Assembly: GCA_900554835.1 (NCBI GenBank)
Contig: USJD01000091.1
Coordinates: forward strand, 1-13,233
Length of the DNA stretch: 13,233 nucleotides
Origin: an uncultured Prevotella sp.
GTDB taxonomy: Bacteria > Bacteroidota > Bacteroidia > Bacteroidales > Bacteroidaceae
Direction: 5' to 3'
Positions 1-5,435 of the stretch are shown in pieces. The notes under the pieces are model-generated. The model made no database searches, was not told the DNA's origin, and saw only the letters and a program-made list of their open reading frames with translations. Every line of letters begins with the position of its first letter. The first letter of the stretch is position 1. The position numbers were made by a program, and so were the translations under genes.

Positions 1-14
1 GTATTTTTCGGCTT

Positions 15-60
15 ATTCTTTCACTTATAAGCTCAAAACTGCGGATTTTTTCACTTAAAT
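15..60. repeat. Two imperfect 16-bp direct repeats, 30-bp period
   Basis: Positions 15-30 and 45-60 share a core of TTTCACTT with similar flanks (ATTCTTTCACTTATAA and ATTTTTTCACTTAAAT), exactly 30 bp apart. A 6-bp inverted repeat (GCTTAT at 11-16, ATAAGC at 27-32) overlaps the first copy. A second hairpin with 8-bp arms lies at 76-98 (CTCTAAAA and TTTTAGAG). No gene was found in 1-234. The repeats could belong to the control region of a gene left of the window or to an intergenic repeat family. Their function is unknown. Confidence 0.35.
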
Positions 61-146
61 CCCCTTATTTTGGTACTCTAAAATAATGTTTTTTAGAGCA
101 AAATCGGTTATGCGAAACTATTCTGGCATGAAAGATGGAATATATG

Positions 147-189
147 AAAAGCACGGCTAAGGAAGATTATGATACCTTAGCCGTGCTTT
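147..189 (-). terminator. Probable terminator of the trxB operon
   Basis: There is a 15-bp perfect stem (148-162 with 175-189, core GCACGGCTAAGG) around a 12-nt loop. Read on the minus strand it is followed by only four T residues. It lies about 45 nt past the stop codon of the 181-aa gene, where a transcript end is expected. The short U-tract makes it an imperfect intrinsic terminator; it could also be a 3'-end stabilising hairpin. Confidence 0.6.
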
Positions 190-234
190 AAACGGTCTTA
201 CTTATTTGCCCAGAAAGTAAGTATAATGATCATC

Positions 235-780
235 TCATGACAGCTGAGTCATATGATAGCCTAATGCTTTCAATTCAATGGCAATTCCCATCAAATACAT
301 CTGATGCAATGCTGCGATAAATGCTCTAAATGCAGTTTCAGTACCTGGTTCTATTCCCATATGAGCCAATTGATTCAATGTACGGGAAGCACATTCAGCC
401 ACAACCTGATTCATTTTCTGATGAGATTCCTCATCCAAAAGAAGTATTTTCTCACAGATATAATCATCCATGTGATCAAAATCAATACTATTTTTCAAGT
501 ATTCATAATGATTCTCTATCTTACTATACAACTCCCAATCTACATCCCAATATTTAGCCATTGCCAATCCTACAAACATAATCCAACCGAGTGATACGGT
601 AGGATATTTTGTAAATTCCTTCATTGCATCCGGCAAATAGCTTTCGCCAATCTTTGCCCAGAGTTCTTCCAAATCAGGAGCTTCCGGCAAATGTTCATCT
701 ACTCGATTAATAGAACATAAATACTGGTGAAGATCACGCTTGAAGATTTCCTCGAAATTCGTATTCTTATCAATTATCAT
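235..780 (-). CDS. Conserved-looking hypothetical protein, 181 aa, downstream of trxB
   Basis: I do not recognise this protein. It reads as a mostly helical, soluble, acidic protein with no signal peptide. The only strongly hydrophobic stretch (about residues 62-78, around GWIMFVGLAMA) is short and flanked by aromatic residues, so it is more likely a buried helix than a membrane anchor. It has three cysteines (C22, C109, C130) and no CxxC motif. The ATG at 778-780 is preceded by GGAAG about 8 nt upstream, which supports this start. It begins 14 nt after the trxB stop codon, so the two are almost certainly co-transcribed. A redox or stress link is inferred from that position only. Confidence 0.8.
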   Translation of the reverse strand: MIIDKNTNFEEIFKRDLHQYLCSINRVDEHLPEAPDLEELWAKIGESYLPDAMKEFTKYPTVSLGWIMFVGLAMAKYWDVDWELYSKIENHYEYLKNSIDFDHMDDYICEKILLLDEESHQKMNQVVAECASRTLNQLAHMGIEPGTETAFRAFIAALHQMYLMGIAIELKALGYHMTQLS

Positions 781-794
781 GACAAAACTTCCGA

Positions 795-1727
795 TTAAAG
801 CTGTTGTAAATATCGGTCTGCCTCGATAGCTGCTTTTGCACCAGAACCTGCAGCAACGATTCCCTGACGATAAACTGGATCTGCCACATCACCTGCTGCA
901 AAAACGCCAGGTACATTTGTGCTTGCTGTGCCAGGAAGAACCTTGATAAATCCCTGCTCATCCAAGTCGATGTAATCCTTAAACAACTCTGTATTAGGCT
1001 TATGACCGATTGCCAAGAAGAAACCATCAATGGCGATATCAAATTCTTCCTCATCGCTTTCGCCCTTGCGCTTTACAAGGTGAGCGCCTTCTACACCATT
1101 TTCACCAAAGAGACCTAATGTATTTGTTTCAAAAAGAATCTCAATGTTCTCTTTCTCCTTCACGCGCTGCTGCATAATCTCAGCGGCTCTAAGATAAGGT
1201 TTTCTTACAATCATATAGACTTTCTTTGCCAGTCCGGCAAGATACATAGCCTCTTCGCAGGCAGTATCTCCACCACCAACTACAGCTACGGTACGCTTAC
1301 GATAGAAGAAACCATCACAGGTGGCACAAGCAGAAACACCTTGTCCGCGATACTTTTCCTCATCAGCCAAACCTAAATATTTAGCTGAAGCACCTGTAGC
1401 GATAATGACTGTATCAGCAAGGATTTCATTTCCACGCTCGTCAACAATATGGTAAGGGCGCTTACTGAAATCTACCTTAGAAATACTGCCATCACGGATA
1501 TCGGCTCCAAAACGAGAGGCCTGTTCCTTCAAGTCCATCATCATCTGGTTGCCATCCACACCATTAGGATAGCCAGGGAAATTCTCTACGATTGTGGTGG
1601 TGGTCAACTGACCACCTGGCTGAATACCTGAATAAAGAACGGGTTTCAAATCTGCTCTTCCTGCATATATGGCTGCTGTATATCCAGCAGGACCACTTCC
1701 GATAATCAAAGTCTTAACTTGTTCCAT
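795..1727 (-). CDS. trxB: Thioredoxin-disulfide reductase
   Basis: This cytosolic FAD flavoenzyme uses NADPH to reduce thioredoxin. The 310-aa length matches the low-molecular-weight bacterial family. Visible motifs in order are: the N-terminal FAD-binding GSGPAG (10-15); the redox-active CATC pair (C134, C137); the second dinucleotide fold GGGDTA (151-156); a VRKPYLR segment (174-180) that corresponds to the HRRxxxR NADPH-phosphate-binding motif of Escherichia coli TrxB; and the C-terminal FAD contact FAAGDV (276-281). All key residues are present, so it should be active. The gene has its own promoter (1752-1782) and is followed 14 nt later by an unknown 181-aa gene on the same transcript. 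Confidence 0.97.
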   Translation of the reverse strand: MEQVKTLIIGSGPAGYTAAIYAGRADLKPVLYSGIQPGGQLTTTTIVENFPGYPNGVDGNQMMMDLKEQASRFGADIRDGSISKVDFSKRPYHIVDERGNEILADTVIIATGASAKYLGLADEEKYRGQGVSACATCDGFFYRKRTVAVVGGGDTACEEAMYLAGLAKKVYMIVRKPYLRAAEIMQQRVKEKENIEILFETNTLGLFGENGVEGAHLVKRKGESDEEEFDIAIDGFFLAIGHKPNTELFKDYIDLDEQGFIKVLPGTASTNVPGVFAAGDVADPVYRQGIVAAGSGAKAAIEADRYLQQL

Positions 1728-1751
1728 AGTTTTTTATAATTATTTTGTATG

Positions 1752-1782
1752 CAAAGATACGGCAATTCAAATGAACTGCAAA
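1752..1782 (-). promoter_or_regulatory. Bacteroidota-type promoter for trxB
   Basis: On the minus strand TTTG (1779-1782) is followed after 19 nt by TATCTTTG (1752-1759). This is an exact match to the Bacteroidota sigma-factor consensus TTTG-N19-TAnnTTTG. The expected start of transcription leaves a short leader of about 20 nt before the trxB ATG. Confidence 0.8.
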
Positions 1783-1854
1783 ATATTTCCCTTTCTTTTT
1801 TATCCTTTATACTAATATTATGCGAAATTTGGATATAATCCAGATATTTTTTAC

Positions 1855-1862
1855 TAACTTTG
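1855..1862 (+). promoter_or_regulatory. -7 box for the NTPase-CYTH gene
   Basis: TAACTTTG fits the TAnnTTTG -7 consensus and lies 28 nt before the ATG at 1891. The best upstream partner, TTTG at 1828-1831, is 23 nt away, longer than the usual 19-21. The -33 half is therefore weak. The promoter is divergent from that of trxB. Confidence 0.55.
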
Positions 1863-1890
1863 CAAACAAAATAAAGAAAATAAATACGAA

Positions 1891-2991
1891 ATGAATACTA
1901 TTAAGAAAATCGTGCTTACCGGTGGACCATGTGCTGGTAAGACTACTGCACTGGTGAAAGTTATTGAGCATTTCTCCAGCCTGGGATACAAGGTTTTCAC
2001 GATCCCTGAGGTGCCTACGATGTTTACGCAGGCAGGTATGAATTATTTGACATCCAACAAAGATTTCTTCTACGTTGGAGAGAAAGCTACACTCCTGACT
2101 CAACTGCATCTCGAGGACTGTTTTTACAAAATGGCTCAGACACTCGAACAGCCTGTTCTCATCGTCTGCGATAGGGGAGTAATGGACATCTCGGCTTATC
2201 TTTCACCGCAGCAATGGCAAGATATTATCGGAGAAGTAGGCTATACGCAGACTCAACTGAGAGACGAGAGATATGATGCCATACTTCACTTGGTTTCTGC
2301 TGCGGATGGTGCAGAGCAATTCTATACAACAAGCAACAATGCCCAGCGTCTGGAAAAGGCTGACGAAAAGGGACTTCAAATAGCCCGCGAATTGGACAAG
2401 CGTGTCATTGAGGCATGGACGGGGCATCCGCATCTGAGAGTGATCAACAATCATGAAGACTTTGACAACAAGTTGAATCGCGTGCTCAAAGAGATTTCTA
2501 ATGTACTTGGAATTCCTCAGCCAATAGAGGAGGAAAGAAAGTATATTGTCAAATTGACTGGCAATGTGCCAAATAGTATCGACAGCGATATTGTACAGAC
2601 ATACTTGACTGGTGAACCTAATTGTGAGATTCGTTTGCGCAAGCGCCGCTTTGAAGAAAAGGAAGTATTTGTACATACTACCAAGAAGAGAATATCTGAC
2701 ACAGAACAAATAGAAACGGAACGCCAGATAAGCAGCAATCTTTATGAGTCGCTTCTCCAGCAGGCGGATCCTTACCGCCAAACCATCAAGAAGCATCGCA
2801 AGAGCTTTATCTGGAAAGGTCAGTATTTTGAATTGGATTCCTTCGAATCTCCTGTGAATGATCTGATGATACTTGAAACTAAGGGTATTGCAAAACAAGA
2901 GAGCGTGAAATTTCCGCCATTCATTCAAGTTGTAGAAGACATCACGGGTAATACTAAATACTACAATTATAATATTGCCTTGAAAAAATAA
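1891..2991 (+). CDS. P-loop NTPase fused to a CYTH (triphosphate tunnel) domain
   Basis: This is a 366-aa two-domain protein. Residues 1 to about 205 form an AAA_28-type P-loop NTPase, with Walker A GGPCAGKTT (11-19) and a DRG motif (94-96). Residues from about 212 form a CYTH domain: the ExExK signature EEERK (213-217), basic strand EIRLRKRR (246-253), TKK (264-266), ETER (275-278), ELDSFE (314-319) and LETKG (328-332). CYTH enzymes bind or hydrolyse triphosphate compounds inside a charged tunnel. The same two-domain order is known from Drosophila TTD14, reported to bind GTP and phosphoinositides. The bacterial substrate is unknown. There is no signal peptide or membrane segment, so it is probably cytosolic. 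It is a single gene transcribed divergently from trxB. Confidence 0.88.
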   Translation: MNTIKKIVLTGGPCAGKTTALVKVIEHFSSLGYKVFTIPEVPTMFTQAGMNYLTSNKDFFYVGEKATLLTQLHLEDCFYKMAQTLEQPVLIVCDRGVMDISAYLSPQQWQDIIGEVGYTQTQLRDERYDAILHLVSAADGAEQFYTTSNNAQRLEKADEKGLQIARELDKRVIEAWTGHPHLRVINNHEDFDNKLNRVLKEISNVLGIPQPIEEERKYIVKLTGNVPNSIDSDIVQTYLTGEPNCEIRLRKRRFEEKEVFVHTTKKRISDTEQIETERQISSNLYESLLQQADPYRQTIKKHRKSFIWKGQYFELDSFESPVNDLMILETKGIAKQESVKFPPFIQVVEDITGNTKYYNYNIALKK

Positions 2992-3008
2992 AAGCATATC
3001 ATCAATTA

Positions 3009-3243
3009 CCCACGGATTTCAGAGATTTACACAATTCTTTTGGAAGCCCCCAATAAATCTGTGTATTCTGTGAAATCTGTGGGACTTTTTATGCCTATAG
3101 GGATTGGCTTATGCAGTCGTTTATATAGCCGTAACGTTCCTGTTTTAGGGGGTATCGCTACGACCGTAAGGTCGAGTTCCGTGAAAATCAGTGAGTAATC
3201 CGTGGGCAAGAATGTTCTGTAAACTCCGCGTAATCCGATGAAT
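3009..3243. repeat. Intergenic repeat-like element with AATCTGTG-type units
   Basis: This fills most of the 316-bp gap 2992-3307. Arm A (3009-3033, starting CCCACGGATTTCA) is an imperfect inverted repeat of arm B (3059-3083, ending TGAAATCTGTGGG), with about 21 of 24 positions matching. Arm B with its flank holds three 9-bp units (AATCTGTGT, ATTCTGTGA, AATCTGTGG). A related copy (3177-3207, ending AATCCGTGGGC) and a fragment (about 3222-3243, TCCGCGTAATCC) follow. Between them a 5-bp stem with a GTAA tetraloop (3161-3174) is visible. Such TCTGTG/TCCGTG units are typical of dispersed intergenic repeats in Bacteroidales, as I recall them. I cannot confirm other copies from this window. Confidence 0.55.
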
Positions 3244-3258
3244 AAAAATATGGAGAAT

Positions 3259-3292
3259 AAAAAAAAGATGTGTCATAAACTTATGACACATC
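3259..3292 (-). terminator. Strong intrinsic terminator after tRNA-Cys
   Basis: An 11-12-bp perfect stem (GATGTGTCATA and TATGACACATC, 3267-3292) with a very small loop is followed on the minus strand by eight T residues (3259-3266 are all A on the plus strand). It lies 15 nt past the tRNA 3' end. It ends the tRNA transcript and probably read-through from the small-protein operon upstream. Confidence 0.9.
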
Positions 3293-3307
3293 CTCTTGAT
3301 TTTTTCG

Positions 3308-3378
3308 AGGTGTCTAGCGGAGTCGAACCGCTCTACACGGTTTTGCAGACCGTTACCTAACCGCTCGGTTAAGACACC
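3308..3378 (-). tRNA. tRNA-Cys (GCA)
   Basis: The minus strand folds into a full cloverleaf. The acceptor stem is GGTGTCT/AGACACC (7 bp). The anticodon stem ACGGT/ACCGT carries the loop CTGCAAA, giving anticodon GCA. The T-arm is AGCGG-TTCGACT-CCGCT. The discriminator base is U73, the classic identity base for cysteinyl-tRNA synthetase. CCA is not encoded (the next bases read CGA) and must be added after transcription. The tRNA follows a gene for a Cys-rich peptide but also has its own promoter. Confidence 0.97.
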
Positions 3379-3415
3379 TTGTAGATTGAGATATTGTATT
3401 TCTCATTTGCGGTTG

Positions 3416-3447
3416 CAAAGGTACTACTTTTATTTGGTTCCACCAAA
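3416..3447 (-). promoter_or_regulatory. Bacteroidota-type promoter for tRNA-Cys
   Basis: On the minus strand TTTG (3444-3447) is followed after 20 nt by TACCTTTG (3416-3423), a full consensus match. The -33 box lies inside the last codons of the Cys-rich small membrane protein. The leader before the mature tRNA would be about 30 nt. Confidence 0.8.
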
Positions 3448-3618
3448 TTTTTTCCCAACTTTTTCTTGTTTTTTTTCACATTTCTCGAAAAAAGGGCATC
3501 CTGCGCACTTATAATCGTCACATTTCAGCTGAGATTTGCCATTTTTCCATATAATAATAGTGGCATACACAAGGCATGCCACTATTACTATTCCTATTAT
3601 GATGTATTGAAATACCAT
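3430..3618 (-). CDS. Small Cys-rich membrane protein, FeoB-associated-like
   Basis: This is a 62-aa protein. Residues 3-23 are one hydrophobic helix (YIIIGIVIVACLVYATIII). The tail is basic and holds four cysteines spaced C33-x4-C38-x2-C41-x5-C47 (including CAGCPFFEKC); a fifth cysteine, C15, is in the helix. Length, order and the CxGCP element resemble the FeoB-associated Cys-rich membrane protein family, which accompanies the ferrous iron transporter FeoB. No feo gene is in this window, so the name rests on architecture only. The cysteines could bind iron or another metal at the membrane. It starts 5 nt after the upstream 73-aa gene, so the two form one operon. Confidence 0.72.
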   Translation of the reverse strand: MVFQYIIIGIVIVACLVYATIIIWKNGKSQLKCDDYKCAGCPFFEKCEKKQEKVGKKFGGTK

Positions 3619-3623
3619 AAAGA

Positions 3624-3845
3624 TTAACCTACGGCATTATAACCGTTTGTAGAATTCTTGCGCATGATGTCGCGGATGTTCATCTCCTTGAAACCATCAG
3701 CACGCTTCAATTCTTCCAATTCCTTCTCTTCCTCAATATCCTTTTCAGAACGAGTGAAAGTGAAAGTCTTATACTTAAACTCAGCAATAGCCCATCCGAT
3801 AAGGGCTACAACTACTAAAGCTATTAAACCAATTAATGCATTCAT
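3624..3845 (-). CDS. Small single-helix membrane protein, unknown function
   Basis: This is a 73-aa protein with an N-terminal hydrophobic helix (residues 2-23, ALIGLIALVVVALIGWAIAE) followed by a charged segment rich in Glu and Lys (about 38-58, including EEEKELEELKR) that could form a short helix or coiled coil. The helix lacks a preceding basic region and a cleavage site, so it is probably an anchor with the charged tail in the cytosol. It lies 13 nt after the acidic-protein gene and 5 nt before the Cys-rich gene. I do not recognise a family. Confidence 0.7.
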   Translation of the reverse strand: MNALIGLIALVVVALIGWAIAEFKYKTFTFTRSEKDIEEEKELEELKRADGFKEMNIRDIMRKNSTNGYNAVG

Positions 3846-3858
3846 TTTATTTTAATTT

Positions 3859-4665
3859 TTAATAATCATCATCGTCAGCGACATCACTAGCATCATCAAG
3901 ACCTAAATTTTCAGGATCCTCAAATGTAGTACGATAACTTTCCTCTGTCAGCTTGTCATCATCGAAAGCGTCATCATCTTCATCGATATCATTGTAATGA
4001 TCCTCAATCTCTGGTGCATCCTCATCGTCGTCTTCATCATCCTCAGCACGCGCACGAAGATCATCTTCACGATCCAATTCGTCTTCATCGGCAAATTTCA
4101 TGCGCACCTTCTCAACCTGAGGTTTCGCCTTGGCAAAAATCGCCTCGGTCCATGTTCCCTTAGGAATTTCCAGTACTTCGAAACCATCATCAAGTTTCTT
4201 CTCATAGAGACCACCTGGCTTGTGAAGACGATCCTTAGGGAGGGTAGTGGTGCTGATATCAAAACCACTCTGGATGATATCTTGAATACTCTGTGGGAGA
4301 GATTCCCAGCCACCACCAAAGTTACGTTCCAACACTTCGATGAGTTTTGTAGCACTTATGTGACGGATATTCTCATAAGTCAAATCGGTAACACGAAGAA
4401 TTGGGCGCTTCTTGATAGCGTACTTTACATTCATATCATCAATACGGAAGTTTCCGATTTTAAAACCTCGTTGGATATATTTATCAATAACGATAGGTTT
4501 ATCAACTTTGATTTCCTCTATTTCGAAGGCACTGCGGATGACATCCACATAGCGGCGCTGATTATCTTTCAGATCAGTATCCTTCTCCGCAGCTTCCCAA
4601 AGACGGAACACATCGTTCTCCTGTATTTCCCAAACACTTGACTTGGTCAAGTGTTTGAGACTCAT
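3859..4665 (-). CDS. Unknown protein with a long acidic C-terminal tail
   Basis: I do not recognise a family. With the start at 4665 it has 268 aa: a folded-looking part (1 to about 190), including a Gly/Trp segment FGGGWESLP (116-124) and EIPKGTWTEAIFAK (166-179), then a tail (192-268) in which 41 of 77 residues are Asp or Glu. Acidic tails of this kind occur in histone or nucleic-acid mimics, chaperones and the RNA polymerase delta subunit, but no homology to those is visible. I chose 4665 because AAGGA lies 9 nt upstream of that ATG. ATGs at 4686 and 4683 are possible alternatives; a TTG at 4707 overlaps the -7 box and is unlikely. It leads an operon with two small membrane proteins. Confidence 0.82.
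   Translation of the reverse strand: MSLKHLTKSSVWEIQENDVFRLWEAAEKDTDLKDNQRRYVDVIRSAFEIEEIKVDKPIVIDKYIQRGFKIGNFRIDDMNVKYAIKKRPILRVTDLTYENIRHISATKLIEVLERNFGGGWESLPQSIQDIIQSGFDISTTTLPKDRLHKPGGLYEKKLDDGFEVLEIPKGTWTEAIFAKAKPQVEKVRMKFADEDELDREDDLRARAEDDEDDDEDAPEIEDHYNDIDEDDDAFDDDKLTEESYRTTFEDPENLGLDDASDVADDDDY
4628..4660 (-). promoter_or_regulatory. Perfect inverted repeat at the start of the acidic-protein gene
   Basis: The two 12-bp arms (4631-4642 and 4646-4657, CAAACACTTGAC and its exact reverse complement) are separated by 3 nt. In RNA the stem extends to 15 pairs with one G-U wobble. It begins about 6 nt after the preferred start codon and covers codons 3-12. It could be an mRNA hairpin that limits initiation or a dyad bound by a regulator. 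It has no U-tract, so it is not a terminator. Confidence 0.55.
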
Positions 4666-4704
4666 ATTATTTTCCTTTTTCATCATAAATTCTCTTTTAT
4701 TTTG

Positions 4705-4736
4705 CAAAAGTAATTACTTATTTTTTAATATGCAAA
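4705..4736 (-). promoter_or_regulatory. Bacteroidota-type promoter for the acidic-protein operon
   Basis: On the minus strand TTTG (4733-4736) is followed after 20 nt by TACTTTTG (4705-4712), matching the TTTG-N19-21-TAnnTTTG consensus. Transcription should start near 4699. That gives a leader of about 35 nt to the ATG at 4665, or about 13 nt to the one at 4686. Confidence 0.78.
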
Positions 4737-4766
4737 TTTTATGAGATATTTTTCATTATTATTCTC

Positions 4767-4824
4767 TATATATAATAAGGTGTACCTTCACAAATATTCA
4801 TATTATATATATAAGGTGTACTTC
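4767..4824. repeat. Paired AAGGTGTACCTT sites with AT-tracts
   Basis: Two copies of a TATATATAA-type tract followed by AAGGTGTACCTT (4777-4788) and AAGGTGTACTTC (4813-4824) lie 36 bp apart. The first core is itself a dyad (AAGGT-gt-ACCTT). They lie 40 to 90 bp upstream of the -33 box of the acidic-protein operon and downstream of the exported-protein gene. Paired operator sites are possible; no regulator is identified. Confidence 0.4.
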
Positions 4825-4835
4825 TTTCAATACTA

Positions 4836-5348
4836 TTAAAGACCATTCCAATCGATTGTACGGATGAAATCCAAAGTCTTTATCCAATCGCAATCAATAC
4901 AGAACTGGATAGGGTAGTCCTTACGGTCATAATAAGCTAAGGTCACCTCTGTATCAGTATCATTGAACAACTTATGATCTCGGGTTGCCTGCTTGAACAA
5001 ATTGGTTACGATATCTCGGTTCTTCTTTTTAACCTCTGAAAGGCGCTTCTGATATAGAGTAACGTATTGATTCATGGCCAAAGCCTGTTCATTGAGTACC
5101 TTGATGGTGGCATTCACCTTCTTCAAATCCACATTCTTGCCAAGCAAATCAGCTGGTTGCAACAACTTGGAACGAAGATAAGTCATGGCATCATACTTGA
5201 AAACTGCAGTCTTGCGGTCTTCGAGACTTTTTGTAGTATCATTAACGGTAGCAAGCGAAGTCTTCACGATTTCATTCAGAACATCCTGTGCAGAAACTGG
5301 TGCAAACGTGAGCGCTATGAGCGCCATTGCTATGATCATTCTTTTCAT
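4836..5348 (-). CDS. Small exported protein with a C-terminal CxxC motif, unknown function
   Basis: This is a 170-aa protein. The N-terminus is a clear signal peptide: KR, a hydrophobic core (IIAMALIALTFA) and a PVSA-Q cleavage site after residue 20, with no lipobox cysteine. The mature part looks helical and Lys/Asp-rich. Near the end is FCIDCDW (149-155), the only cysteines, arranged as CxxC. In an exported protein this could be a disulfide or a metal or heme contact; a heme c site would need CxxCH, which is absent. I do not recognise a family. It lies 87 nt after the ModF-like gene. No clear promoter was found, so co-transcription is possible. Confidence 0.8.
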   Translation of the reverse strand: MKRMIIAMALIALTFAPVSAQDVLNEIVKTSLATVNDTTKSLEDRKTAVFKYDAMTYLRSKLLQPADLLGKNVDLKKVNATIKVLNEQALAMNQYVTLYQKRLSEVKKKNRDIVTNLFKQATRDHKLFNDTDTEVTLAYYDRKDYPIQFCIDCDWIKTLDFIRTIDWNGL

Positions 5349-5435
5349 TTTTCCCTATTTTAAAAATTAATAATAAAAACCTTTTTATTCAGTATCAAAA
5401 CCCTTTCACAAAAGTTTCAAAGCCTTTCATTACTA

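Noticed and set aside
2203..2997. 264-aa open frame antisense to the NTPase-CYTH gene
   Set aside because: It lies entirely opposite a well-supported gene with intact motifs. Its composition is that of a reverse-complement shadow.
3027..3209. 60-aa open frame on the minus strand in the intergenic repeat
   Set aside because: It coincides with the repeat arms and the hairpin, has no promoter and no domain. It is more likely a by-product of the repeat than a gene.
3997..4641. 214-aa plus-strand frame opposite the acidic-protein gene
   Set aside because: It arises because Asp/Glu codons read in reverse give few stops. It has no promoter and no recognisable domain.
5372..5429. AT-only hairpin (5372-5389) and two TCAAA-CCTTTCA copies (5395-5408, 5417-5429) between the ABC gene and the exported-protein gene
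   Set aside because: The hairpin has no G-C pairs and the direct repeats are short and low in complexity. Neither can be told from chance.
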